NCBI GenBank assembly: GCA_963669155.1
Contig: OZ022595.1
Coordinates: forward strand, 3,917,642 to 3,981,641
Source of the DNA: Arbacia lixula
Lineage: Eukaryota; Echinodermata; Echinoidea; Arbacioida; Arbaciidae
Length of the DNA: 64,000 bases
Direction: 5' to 3'
Part shown: positions 23,701-37,600 of the stretch, piece by piece
How the letters are laid out: every line of letters starts with the position of its first letter
How positions within the stretch are numbered: position 1 is the stretch's first letter
Translations under genes and position numbers: made by a program
Notes under the pieces: model-generated
Told to the model about the DNA's origin: nothing
Seen by the model: only the letters and a program-made list of their open reading frames with translations
Databases searched by the model: none

Positions 23701-26650
23701 CATTCAATGTTAACTTCGTTGTGCTTCAACATAGTTTTCCTATCAGATTGTTTTATGTATCTATACGTATATCCACTGGGTTATAATAAAGTGAGAGTTC
23801 ATACAATGTGAATTCATGGGAAAAGACTTTTCTTGCATATGTAGCTACCTACTAATAAAATGTATTTCCACAACTTTTTTTTTCTAGTTTTCGAAACAGC
23901 GACAGCTCGAGTAGAAGGTAGGAATCACAGTGCATACCATCAACACACCAAATCACATGTGGACAATTTCCCACAGGAAAGAGCAGTGTTTAGGATTGTA
24001 TAGGTAACCAACACCATTCATAGGGTTATGGGTAAACTGCAATCATAACTTAAGTTTACGTAATATTTTGTTTGTTTGGACTAGTTTTGGTAGCTGGATA
24101 ATGTGTACACATTCAAAGAACGTGGCTCCAAGAAGTTGCTTATTAAGAGCCCATTCATTAAAAAGAGGTGTATCTCAGTCATTAGAGGCTTAGCTCTAAA
24201 TATTGAAGTATCATTTAACAGTGTGTCAAACGGTCAGATGGAAATGTGAAAATTTCGCCATTCCTTGTCATGAGTACTCAAACATGTGCAACTGAATATG
24301 TAATATTGATGCTTCTTATTATTAAATCTAATGTCGCACATTTTGTTTATTCATATGACTTTCTGCATGGGTAGATTGTTTTATGTATCTATACGTGTAT
24401 CAACTGGGTTTTAATAAAGTGAGATTTCATACAATGTGAATGCACGGTAAAAGACTTTTCTTGCATATGTAGCTACCTACTAAGGAAATGTATTTCCACA
24501 ACTTCTTTTTTTTTTCTAGTTTTCGAAACAGTGACAACTCGAGTAGAAGGTAAGAATTACAGTGCATACCATCAACACACCATATCACTCGTGTAAAATT
24601 TCCCACAGGAAAGAGCAGTGTTTCGGATTGTGTGGAAGATTGTTTATTATAGTTAACCAACACCTTTCAGGAGGTTATGGGTAAACTGCAATCAGAACTT
24701 AAGTTTACTTAATATTTTGTTTGTTTGGACTAGGTTTTGTAGCTGGATAGTGTTTACACATTCTAATCTAATGTCACATATTTCTGTTTATTCATATGAC
24801 TTTCTGCATGGTTACAAACTGTTCCTTTAACAACGACATTAGCTTGCTATGTTCATGGTTATATACATTTGTATTAGGTTATAAGCACATTATTAGTTGA
24901 GCTTACAAGTTGCTTTACTAAAATCGTTTCCTTTAAGAATTCCTTTTCAACACTTATATGTTTGTTTATATCATAAACCTCGTAAATGTCTTTAACAGAC
25001 AAGTCACAACCCACGAACAAAATGTCCCTGGCTTGCTTGTGACTAATGTGAACACAAACGAAAACGAAGAAAATCATAATAGTACATTATTTGGTGATTA
25101 TTCAGATAGCTTTGTCCATAACCTCCTTCTTTTGTAGACCGTATTTCTTTATACTCTATACTCAGAAACGGAGGACTAACCACCTTATCCGTAGTATTCA
25201 TGATTGATTTCTTCTTATTTGCTAGAGGATAAATGCGCTACGTATCTCGTCAAAGCTTTGATCGCATCGACGGCTGTACTGGGGTTCCTCCTTCTGATGA
25301 CCGCGACGAGGATCGCATCTCGATGTCGACCTTCTCGCTGTCCGAGGAAAACACCAGCTGATCAGGTAAATTAATGTACATGCACATACTAGTAGACGAT
25401 ATTTATTATCATTATCTCGTATGTCAACTAGTCAGAATTGGCAGTTGGTGATGTTTTTCGGCCATTGGGGTTATCAATGTGGCTTAGTGAACAAGATGTT
25501 CCTGTCACGGTACACTAGGTTACAATACGTTTATTGGTCTAATGATAATGACATAGATCACAGATGATGGTAACAGTACTGAAGTGCTTTGTGTTCACAT
25601 CATTTGGAACTTTTCAATGAAAAGCCTTAACGTTCTACTTTGTCTGCACTGTTATGACATAGTATTTCACCTGGACGTAGAGTAGCGCTTAGAAAATACT
25701 ACACTGGGGTCTTTAGGTCTGGAATTGATTCTGAACAAAAGGGGCAATATCGGTTTGTTAATTATATAGGGTCCACAAGACGACCACAATACTTCGGGAT
25801 AGGAATAGGATATAGGATAGGAATGATAAATGATAAATGTAATAAATGTAATAAAGGTAATAACCTGCGACGGACTGAGGCCTCCGATCTTCCCCATTCC
25901 ACTGAAGACAATACTGCAGCAAATTATATTAATCCTTTGCTTACGTTTTTTTTTCTGACTTTGTGAAGTCTGGTCCAATTAGGATGTCAAAATGTGCAGT
26001 AACCAAAAGTGTCTCATAAGGTATTTAAGGTTCATAAATAGAATGTTGTCCATTGTATGAGAAGCAAACGGTATGGAAATCGTGCTGCTTAGTATCTGAG
26101 TGAAAAAACCCAGATTTATTAAAGAATGGGTGAATAGAAATCTGAGATTGTTTTTAAAAGATTTAATCGTTTACTCACATACCTAGGTGACCATGCAAAA
26201 TGTAAGCCTTTAATTAGTGGCACCAGCTACATATAACACAGCCCCAATAAGATGTCTTCCAGAGTGTCAACATTGCACCTCTTAATTACATGTTTTCCCT
26301 AGATCACTCATGTGTACCTCGACATGACAAGGTCCAGTGGTAACACCAGTAAAGACATAGCCATGCGTACCCTCACATCGGCTCCACTAAGTTCACGTGA
26401 CGTAAGCTTGGGTCTTCCCCATGCTTCCCCAAGCTGCACCAATCCGACAACCAAACCCGCTGATCTCGTGTTCTACGAATCCGTCCCAAACGTACAGAAT
26501 GTGGCAAGCTCTTCGAATTACTACGAGAACACCGACGATTTACGAGACCCCGACGAAGATGAGTTCGGCTATATCCTCCCGAACCCGAGATCAAAACAAA
26601 ATGCCGAAGCGAATCCGTCGCCCCCGCCCCTATCATACAATCGTAAGTAG
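17799..26650 (+). CDS. Receptor gene 2: CUB-SRCR-WSC-Sushi-TM, longer stalk
   Basis: Twelve exons: 17799-17883, 18653-18988, 19738-19959, 20506-20589, 20974-21219, 21967-22167, 23393-23443, 23888-23917, 24520-24549, 25004-25081, 25226-25365, 26303-26650, giving 1,851 nt and 616 residues. Junctions, phases and signal peptide match gene 1. The extra exon duplicates the ten-residue stalk exon. The TM exon is one codon shorter. The C-terminus ends PPPLSYNRK because of an indel after the tyrosine motifs. An additional half-CUB exon (18163-18354) could be included in phase, which would give a 680-residue form. No inactivating change is visible, so this copy looks intact. Confidence 0.82.
18163..18354 (+). 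other. Possible live half-CUB exon, unit 2
   Basis: Unlike its counterparts in units 1, 3 and 4, this copy keeps an acceptor (tctacag at 18156-18162), an open frame across the former TAG site (FNVEEHLDM), and a gtaata donor at 18355. That gives 192 nt, phase 1 at both ends. It encodes SLGCDDRA ... ILVRFKYFNVEE ... GGWYI, the first half of a CUB domain, with a 21-nt in-frame deletion. It may be an alternative exon or a relic that has not yet decayed. Confidence 0.4.
18653..18988 (+). CDS. Gene 2 CUB-like domain exon
   Basis: 336 nt. ITSPAYPENYPNNANIEW and LVRFNHFNVEEPQDMV distinguish it from gene 1 at many positions. It keeps the same missing CUB cysteines and the same CYEQTC end. Confidence 0.85.
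19738..20589 (+). CDS. Gene 2 SRCR domain, two exons
   Basis: Exons 19738-19959 and 20506-20589. Variants include VCADDLEEDF and GTFFENGACAGRSC. The second exon is of the gene-1 type (RKTYLLDDCSVSYGEC). A truncated piece of the gene-3/4 type second exon precedes it at 20383-20400. Confidence 0.85.
20383..20400 (+). pseudogene. Truncated duplicate of SRCR second exon
   Basis: An 18-nt start (gagaaatgtcttaccgcc) of the gene-3/4 form of the SRCR second exon, with its acceptor, breaks off into intron sequence of the gene-1 form. The result is a recombination scar just upstream of the intact exon at 20506. Confidence 0.75.
20974..21219 (+). CDS. Gene 2 WSC domain exon
   Basis: 246 nt. Opens QGYIGCYEFGAHALNDEF, with the same six-cysteine spacing as the other copies (DCVSSC, RCLC, MCDQP). 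The Pro before GYIGC in the other genes is Gln here. Confidence 0.8.
21967..22167 (+). CDS. Gene 2 Sushi/CCP domain exon
   Basis: 201 nt, four cysteines intact. SISCDSGYNLTGTSRLQC and GFCKPLE are copy-specific. The donor is gtaata rather than gtgatg. Confidence 0.88.
23393..25081 (+). CDS. Gene 2 stalk, four small exons
   Basis: Exons 23393-23443 (EPVTTTTEEVTSIATSE), 23888-23917 (VFETATARVE), 24520-24549 (VFETVTTRVE) and 25004-25081. The two ten-residue exons are a duplication: the first resembles genes 3 and 4 (donor gtaggaatc), the second gene 1 (donor gtaagaatt). Both have good acceptors and are phase 1-1, so the stalk is ten residues longer. The first acceptor follows a run of 18 C. Confidence 0.68.
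25226..25365 (+). CDS. Gene 2 transmembrane exon
   Basis: 140 nt, phase 1 to 0. Core ALIASTAVLGFLLLMTATRI. The ...TSWIASR of gene 1 is TRIASR here through a three-base loss that also removes the Trp, moving a charge closer to the membrane edge. Confidence 0.83.
26303..26650 (+). CDS. Gene 2 cytoplasmic tail exon
   Basis: 348 nt ending in TAG. Tyrosines at 506 (VYLDM), 559 (VFYESV, ITIM-like), 574-575 (NYYENT) and 591 (GYILP) are all kept. The last ~12 residues differ from gene 1 by frame. Confidence 0.8.
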   Translation: MTHVYLDMTRSSGNTSKDIAMRTLTSAPLSSRDVSLGLPHASPSCTNPTTKPADLVFYESVPNVQNVASSSNYYENTDDLRDPDEDEFGYILPNPRSKQNAEANPSPPPLSYNRK

Positions 26651-27704
26651 AGTAACCAGATAGGAGTGAGGGTTGGGGTGGGGTAGGTGCAAATCTACAC
26701 ACGGACTTAATATCCAGTATGCCATCCAACACAACTATGATATCTAAGCTTTTCACTCTAAAGTGCGTAGAGCAGTTGATGCAGAAACATAATGGCGTAA
26801 AGCGTTTTGCACATTAAATACACAGAAATCCCATACAGGAGTAGTGTCTTGTGCGCACAATGGTTTAATCTACTGGCGCTACCATGATTGTATGTTGCTC
26901 TATCACAACCCTCATGTTATCTTCCCTCATGATCACCATTTGTTATTCTCTAAAGCTCCTCACCCTCCCGTAAACAAATTATGCTGTAAGGTACACTGGT
27001 CGTAGGCAGCGCACTCATTTTTGAATAGCGTATTATGTATGTATGTATGTGAGTTTACTTGAGCTTACTTGTCTGCACATTTGCCTGGCGGGCAAATTTA
27101 TTTTCTAATCATCGCCAAAAATGTCATGCTATGATTTCATTACATGAGTAATTACAACAATTAATTATTTATAAAAAGAAGAAGAAGAGATTATCGCTTT
27201 GCGTAAAATGATATTGATTTTAAGAACTAGATCGAAGCATCTTATGTCGAGTAATTATTATCACTGTGCTGTATATATTTTATCAGTGAAAAGACATCCA
27301 TGTTTAGAAAAGTCAAACATAATATTTCGTATAATTCACAGTACATACTCAAATTAAACCCCACTAGATTCATCGTGCGTTTTTAATTATTTTGTTTTTA
27401 TTTTAGCGCTTTTCATATGGCGGGGGGAAATATGTTGAATGCAACGATCTCCCCTTTTTGGGTAGCAGTTCAAAACGTTGATAATTAAAAAAAAAATGCG
27501 CAAAGAAAAGTTTAGTCAAGCTATTAATCTAACCATTTGGAAAGGTGATCAGAAATGTATTTACGACTATGCATCTTTGGTGCAATCGTTTGTCTTTCAC
27601 GTTTACAGTATAAATGAAGATGTTATTGACACGTACAGTATTTCATATCACCATTTTGAAAGTTTTTTTTACGAATGAATAAAATGAAGCGTAAACTAAG
27701 GTGT

Positions 27705-28120
27705 CTTTTTAAAATTTTGCTCAACGATACGTACTTTGTGTGATAGCTTACCGTACTGCAACAGCCTACTGTATACTGTATATGATTTGCATCTCTGTAA
27801 TCCATCTTCAGTTTTTAATGCTATTTTTAAATTTGGATGTGTACATGTAAAGATCATAACATTGACTGTGAACTTCATTAATGGAATGGATCTTTTCATT
27901 AGTCTCATTAGTCTTTTTTAAAATTTTGCTCAACGATGCGTACTTTGTGTGATAGCTTACCGTACTGCAACAGCCTACTGTATATATGATTTGCATCTCT
28001 TTAATCCATCTACAGTGTTAAATGCTATTTTTAATTTTGGATGTGTACATTTAAAGACAATAACATTGACTGTGAACTTCATTGATGGGATGGATCTTTT
28101 CATTAGCAATAGAGCAATTC
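27705..28120. repeat. 208-bp tandem duplication made of two different versions
   Basis: The block starting ctttttaaaattttgctc at 27705 recurs at 27913. The first half follows the unit-1 version (acgatacg, atccatcttcag, catgtaaagatc). The second follows the unit-3 version (acgatgcg, atccatctacag, catttaaagac). Confidence 0.85.
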
Positions 28121-28223
28121 TAAAACAGGTTGTTTAAAGGTTATATTACAAGACGGTTTATGATATGTCACAATTAACATTTATACCATATAGTATAGTA
28201 TAGTTTAACTAATATGCTTTTTA

Positions 28224-28438
28224 CACTGGAAAATGTCCTTAGCCCCATACTATAGGTGGGGCTATTTAGCCCCGCCTATAGAAAGGGGCTAAGCTTGGAC
28301 CACTTTCTGTTTACATTGGTTTTTACCAAAGTGGGCGAGCCCCACCAATAGTCCAGGATTATTTGGCCCTGCAAAAAACAGGGCTAACCCCGCAATTGCA
28401 GGGCCAAGCCAAATAGTCCGGGGTTAAGAGCACCAGTG
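28224..28438. mobile_element. TA-flanked hairpin-rich MITE, unit 2
   Basis: 215 bp, CACTGG...CCAGTG with TA at 28222-28223 and 28439-28440. The central palindrome carries a few mismatches (ccatac against gaaagg). Confidence 0.65.
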
Positions 28439-29849
28439 TAATCAGAAACGAAAAATAGTACGGGGCTATAATTACGAAAAACTGGTAGACAGTTTCTTTC
28501 AAGAGCGCGTCAGGATTTCTTTATATTTACGATATTCAGCAGTATTTTTTTTTTTATCAAAGATATTGCGTGCATTCTAATAGCCTTGTTGCGATAGAGT
28601 AGGCATACAATTTCTTCAAGGGTGGTTGGGGGATTATTAATACACCACAATGATAGATTGGCAGTTTATTATAGATAATATGGGCTTTTAGATTTACGGT
28701 AAACCGATACTACAAAATTTATTCAAAGAGTTTGACTTTGCTTTACTATTAGCTTCGATTGAATGCCAGTTCCAGAAGACGGACTTGGCTTTATTAATAA
28801 TATTATTACGATAACCCGACATCTTATTTCATGGGCTATCCTGGCTTAATGAAGCCTGTCAATTACGATAAACTTGTAGTTTCTTCAAGTGCGGGCTTTG
28901 CTTTATTAATAGCTACGATTGACTGACGGTTTCAAATTGGATCCCATATCCGCTGACAAGGTTTGCAATATCACAGAATAAGAAAGTATTCGACATTATT
29001 TGATATAATTGATTTATTTCATTGTAGATATCTCCTTGGTTGTATAAGAGTAGTAATAATACATCGAAATTATTAACGTAATAATAGTGATCGCAAAGGG
29101 ATTAATGTTATTTTGTAAAGAAACCTTTCGTGTGATGTAATAAGCAAATGTTGTAACTGGACATGAAGGAAGGTGGAAATAGGAGGATTATGTTGCCTTG
29201 ATTTAATTTTAAATGGGGAAAAGGGATTCCAGACCAGCTGATTGAGCGAGATTCCTGAAATGAATCATGAATCAATGTAGTAGAAAAACATTGGTTGATG
29301 AAGGAATGGGGTGGGAACATGAACGAAGAAGGTGTGTCTAGGAGAAAGCTGGACAAATAAACAAAACGAAGAAGAAAATCACGTTAAGCAGTCGCTTGAG
29401 GAAAGTATTTTAACAAAATGCTTGTGTGACACTTGAAACCATGTCATACATATGGGAAGCGAGGTGCAAGGAAAATGTGCAAGAATATGGGTGGTAGTAA
29501 TCATATACATGATCATCATCATCATAAAGCTACATGAGAAAGCACAATCACGCATGGTACTACTTGACTTTGTGCTAAATGTAAATTTTAGATAATACAT
29601 GCGGCCTTTACCCTACGAAGCATAGGGGAAGTGCTAGTTTCACTAACTCAACCAAGCCTTGTCTTCTTTCTATGTCGGTGAAGATTGTGGAGGGCATGTG
29701 AGGCATGTGAGTGTATTGATTAAAGGTGTGGAAGGAAATTGTCATGTTCACAGTCAGCGTTCTCACAAACACAAGGAAAAAGAATCATTGTCATTTTATT
29801 CAGTAATCTAATTCATTTATACCCTACTTGCCTAAGACAATGGACAAGT

Positions 29850-30023
29850 CTGCATTTATTCAAACTAATGAATGCATTTACGGCACAATCAATTAAACAC
29901 TCCTTGTCTCTTATCTGGAATGTCCTGCCCATATAAATAACAAATACGAAATTGAAACATGCTTTTAAAGAGGCGGCGAAGCATCACCTCATTCAGCCAA
30001 TACTCTTCATGATTTTATTGTAG
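29850..30023 (+). mobile_element. Decayed LINE-like 3' end, unit 2
   Basis: Starts near tgcatttattcaaac; keeps SIKHSLSLIWNVLPI, then a frame change, and ends attttattgtag as in unit 4. Confidence 0.35.
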
Positions 30024-32326
30024 TATGCCCAAATAATACTTGTTTCTTTTGTTGTGTTGATAACCACCCATGACTTTATACGGCAATATTGTCGCCTGCA
30101 AAGTTGTTCTTGTGTTGACCTTCGTAGTAGGGTCCATGTTTATAATAACATGAAGTAGTTGGAGTGAAACATTTCTGTTCAAGTGTCATATATCCACATA
30201 AAAAAAATATATTCTCTTTCTCTCCCTCCGCTTCCCTCTTTCTCCCAATTTATCATCTTTATAATGTAATTGACAATTATTATACCCACAAGTTTTGACT
30301 TATTATGAAAACCCTTCTGTTTGATTTTCCTTTCGGCAAAATAATAATTAATCATGTACTGATCATCCAGTATCCAAAATGAAATCAGTCCATCAAATTG
30401 AATATCCGTTTTGTTAGTTATACTTTAAGACTCTTCATACCTATGATACTAAGTGAATGTCCATGCACTCATGTAGATGTTAAAAGATTTGCAACATTCT
30501 ATTTTGATTTTTACATAATTGTATTAAAGGCTGCTGTCTCATGCAAATGCACGTTTTTGGTTTAAATAAGTTTTTCATGAACAACTGTAATAAAACCATT
30601 AAAAAGTAAACCTTTGGTTTACTTTTCAATTCTTCTACTTACACATTAAAATTCATAATCTAATTGTTAATAACTAGCGGAGAGTCAAATCGAAAACGGG
30701 AGGTGGCATTTGGAGGGTGCAATGTTGGGTTTACTTGGGCATGCGGTCTTCTGGATGTTGTTAGAAACTGTTAATAAGCAATAATCTTTCCAAAAACGTT
30801 CCAATAACGAATTTTGACCGAGTGAAGCTCGGCATTCGCGTGTGCACAGAGGTGCAGAAAGAACCACCTCACACACACTCACAAACATAATTTCCTTAAA
30901 CCACCGGGCAAGAGAAACGTTTTGACCTTCTTAACTTGTTTTTTGCCACACAAACTGCCGCTCTATGTGATTTATGTGTAATTAGTTTTACCAATTGCAT
31001 CAATGGCGCATGAAGAATTAAAAAGAAGCGATGTACTGTACAGAGGAAGCAGCTCACACAAAATACACAAACAACAATTCCGCCACCTGCCCTCTAGAGG
31101 CGATATTGGTATAAGGACTACTCCATTTGTTTCTTTAGTAATAGATGGACCTTATTTGTATTTGATTTGAGTGGGGTGTCCGCGTTGCATTTTACAGTCG
31201 TATAACCCCTCGAGACAATATTTCAGGCACTAGGTATTGTACACAAAACATCATTGTATCGATAAATTAACATCATATAACATATAAACATGTTAAAGGA
31301 AACGACAACTCAATCTTTGTAGAGAACCTTGCTGGAATGTCGATTCATTTGTAAACTTGATATCATATTCTATCCTCGTGAAATGGATGTGAAAGTAAGC
31401 TATGCATGTGAATGTGAACCTTCGAAATTATGATAGATGGCGATGGAATAAGTGGATATTGCAGTGAAAAAATGCAATTTTGTTTTTATTTGTTTGTATG
31501 ATGTGTTTACTGGTGTGGATTCTTCAATACTTACACAAACGGTCTTGCCTGCTATGACGACGACGAATAAGCGACAAAAACATTTCGTACCCTGAACAAA
31601 TTAAAAACAATGCAACGAATACCAACATAATCTCTCGTTTTTTTAGTAGATACTATTTAACAAACATAACAATTGCTTTTGTTTAAACGAACTTACAAGT
31701 CCTCGTATACGGGTGGTAGTTTGGTACGATGCAGTAAAAGATATTGTTTATAATAGCAATCATATAATGACTACGAGTCACCAGAAATTAGCTGCTCCGC
31801 CCGTAAGAGGAATCGTATGGGGCTTGTTAAAAACCCATTTGACATTGATATGGGAGTACAACAGTTATAGTGGTGTTTAAATCACGTCGGAGTTACCAAG
31901 CGATGCACGAATAGCTTATTTTTGTTCTTCATTTGATTACGCTCTTCCATCTCTAATCATTCAGAATTCAACAATTCAATTCTTAACACGAATAATGACA
32001 CATCACTCAATATCCCAGTCTCAACATATTTACATTGAATTCTTACCCAGTCCCGTATCAAGCTTAAGAGTATAATCAAATAACCCTATCATATGCAACC
32101 GAAATGTTTAGATACTACAAACCAGACTGAATAAACTATTACACTACACAGTCAATATTCCATATCCTGTATACCATGACAAAATCTTACGGGGAGGAAG
32201 TCATTTCCATATGCACCTGCTGATCTATCGAATAACTTGCTAGATTACCTGAGAAATGTAGAAGCATGTGAAAAAGTCAGAGGTTATTTGAAATGTCTGT
32301 GTCGGTATTTGTACATATCACAATTA

Positions 32327-34024
<1,698 letters not shown>

Positions 34025-34624
34025 TATAAACCCCGTGCAACATTTCTATTCACTGCATATTACGTTGTAGTACAGTATACGTAGACATGCAATTATGCCT
34101 ATGTGTTATGCGCTACACGCTTAGTTATTGTTACTACTTTGCATCTCTTCTTAAAAAGAGTTGGGCTACTTTTGATTCTCTATTCAAGTGGAGATGAACG
34201 GAGTCTTTGACAGTTCTCCAGTAAAACAAAGGTTTGTAAGTGGTAGGATACTTGAGCGTATTCTGTGTTCTATCAGTTTCACTCTTGCGACGCATAGGCC
34301 AATGGTAAATCATGAGAAATATATATACATGTATCCACAAAGTGACTACCCCACTTACATTTTGCTTGCGCAATATCCACGTCAATCCTGTCATCATACT
34401 ACTGGACAATTTCTTACACCGCGCTCTTCTTTCAAATTGTCAGTGCGGACATTAAGGACCGCCCCGTTTTTCCAAAGGTGAAAAAAAGGTAACAGCTGAG
34501 AGAAGACACATTCAGCTACAGGGAAAAGGGATATGTAATAATATTGGAGCAACAGTGTTGGTTCCAATAAGTTTTTGTTTAATTGATGTGATTTAATGCT
34601 TGCAGATATTACAAGGGCGTGGTC

Positions 34625-37600
34625 ATGTCTGCCATTCAACTCTATACGTTGCTGTATCTCACTTGTGTGGAAGTGATCGTGTTTACGAACGTGACGCAGG
34701 CACAACAATGTGAGTATTGTCATGTCACCTGTTATTTGAAATAGCGTTGGAAGAAAGACGCAGCAATCGAAGGATTTATGACTAGTAAATGGTGAAGGAG
34801 AGAGACAGTAGAAGAGGGAGAGAGTTTGAAAGAGTGCATATATTAATAGCAGAAGAGGATAGGAGAGTGCGGGAGATTCATGAGAGTGATGGAGAGTGCG
34901 ACAGACTTTCTGGGCGTTTTAACAAGTTTCAATACTGGGATTCCTAAATAATGAATCACTAAATATCACAGCTATATCAAAAGTGCTTGTATTAATTCTT
35001 CATACAAACGGTCTCTGGATTGTGACGATAGAGCAACAATCACATCGCCTGCATTCCCGGATAATTATCCTAAAAAATGTAGATATCGCATGGAACATAC
35101 TGCTGTTCTAAATCGACGAATTCTTGTCAGATTCAATTATTTCAATATTTAGGAACCTCGTGACATGGTATTAATGCTGGATCCCCTCAATAAGCTGAAT
35201 GGTGGTTGGTACACTGGAAAAAGATAGATTTAACATTTATTACGCTCTCCAAAACGTGCCTCACTTCACCTTTCAATGCGAAGTTCTGTAATATGAGAAT
35301 GACGTAATACTAAATTAATTTGGACATACATTTGTCCCAAACGCTACATCTCTTTCGACAATTTTGACAAGGTTCACCACTGGTGAATGATAATGGTCAT
35401 ATTTCGGTGAAATTAGTGGTTTCAAAGATGAATTATTAATCACTGAATCTCAAGCAAATTACATTAAACGAAAAGGATATTTATCATAATACACTTTTAC
35501 AGACAACCGGTCTCTGGATTGTGACAACGGAGCAACCATCACATCGCCTGCATTCCCGGAGTTTTATCCCAATAATGCATATATCCAATGGAACATATTA
35601 GCTCTTCCAAATCGACGAATTCTCGTAACATTCAATTATTTCAATGTTGAGGAACCTTTCGACGGAGTATTGATATCAGATCCACTCAATAAGCTGTATG
35701 ATGGTTGGTACAATGGTGAACATACAGATTTACCGCCATACCTGTCGCAAGGAAATCGTCTCACCATCTCGTTCACATCGTCAACATCTGGGCGGACGCG
35801 GGGATTTAATTTGACGATATCCTGCTATGAACAAGCATGTGAGTAATACAAATTAAATTTGTTAAATTAATTGCACATAAAATGATAACAGCCAACAAAT
35901 GAGTTGTTCTTAAATGTGCGAAGAAACACCCAGTCACGTGAGTTTGTGAGTCACGTGAGTCACTAGAGCTTGGAACAGCAAATAAATAACACAACTATAG
36001 TTAAATGTTTTGGATTTGTCCAGCAATATTTGTTTGCGAGGCATTCTTACATTATTGTGTCATGTAACTGATGGTAAGCCTTAAATCTCTCTGTCCACTT
36101 AACACAAGTCTAGGTACAAAAAGATAATATGCCGGTAAATGGTTTCACAGTTTTTAAAAGCGTAGCGATGGCGGGAATCGAATACAGCATCACATGGCGT
36201 AACGGATCTATTAGTTTAACGCATCGTCACTTTCACATCGGACACAAAAAGACACTGGCCCATTACATTGATCCATTCCTTGCGACTGGCTATATTGCAT
36301 ACATCAGTTTCATTTTCACATAATTATTGTTTTCATTTGCATCACATGAGACAATTTCTAGCTATTATGCGTACTGACATCAGTTTTCACTTGTATTTAT
36401 CGACCATTATAATGTAACTGAATTACGGTTTCCTTACACCTGGGCTAGCCTCTGACATGCAGGTCCGGCTGGTCAACAGTGACCCCCCGGAGGAAGGATT
36501 GATGGAGCTTTCACGGATGGGCGGAAACTGGACAAGGGTTTGTGAAGATGACTTCGAGGAGGGGTTCGCTCTTGTGATCTGTAGACAACTTGGCTACCCT
36601 GCAGTAGAAGGGACGTTCTTTGAGAATGGTGCATGTGCAGGGAGAAGCTGTGTAAAGGCCGCGCAATGTAGTGAGTGTTATCTTGATATTATTCTTACTC
36701 CAGACGTATCACATATGAATTATGTATCACAATACCGAATATGCAGACCGTGTCAGGGGTTCCTCGTAATCATTATTGTAACATTCGTCAGGAAGAATAA
36801 GGGAAAGGAAGGATAAGGACATTAGACGAGCGTTCTCAATTTGTATCCACATATGCCTTAGTTAGTAATTCAAATAGTCAAATATATCTAAATGTATTCT
36901 GAATGATTGGGGGTTTTAATGAAATGGAATTTAAAATGATATTCATAGTTGGAACATTTGTTGTAGAAACACAACCATTTTGAGCAGTTTTTGCATGAAA
37001 TCCGTTATCTGTGCATAGACACATGTGCAATGTGGAATGTTTGTATTCGATAAAATAATAATAATATTCGATGAATATTTCAGTCATCACCAATGATAAC
37101 ATTGTTATGAGATGTCTGTACATTACAGGAGAAATGTCTTACCGCCTTGACGACTGTTCTGTATCCCACGGTGAATGCCAATCTCAAAATGGTCTACGAG
37201 TGCAATGCCACAGTGAGTATTTTCTTTAAATTGTTTGATATTTAGGATCTTTCTCAATTGGATGAGATAAGCAAAGTACATTACCCCACATTTCTACTCA
37301 TGTACTTGACAAGCTGTTACAAAAAATACAAACATAAACTGCTTATTCTCCACCTCCTTCCTTCTACGTGGTAATGTGGAAGGATGAATAGTACAGATAG
37401 GAATGTATGTAATCATTATTACGTATATTCCTATCTGTACATTACGTTACGTACATTACGTACGTTATGTACATTACGTACATTCCTATCTGTACATAAT
37501 CTGAAGAAACATTGTACATAATATTTGCTTTTCAAAGTATCCACACCAAACAGTTAACCCTAGTTCGTTATCTGGTGAGAATGTTATGCCCTTCCCAGAC

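Larger units (their letters stand above)
16348..31763 (+). repeat. Tandem unit 2 of the receptor array
   Basis: Second copy, 15.4 kb. It carries the TTAA MITE like unit 1, but several internal stretches are unit-3/4-like or contain both versions in a row: a truncated plus a full SRCR second exon, two versions of stalk exon 2, and a doubled 208-bp block in the spacer. Confidence 0.9.
26651..31763. other. 3' UTR and spacer of unit 2
   Basis: No further gene recognised. Contains a tandem 208-bp block (27705-28120), a hairpin MITE (28224-28438) and a LINE-like relic (29850-30023). AATAAA occurs near 27678. The remainder matches the other spacers. Confidence 0.6.
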
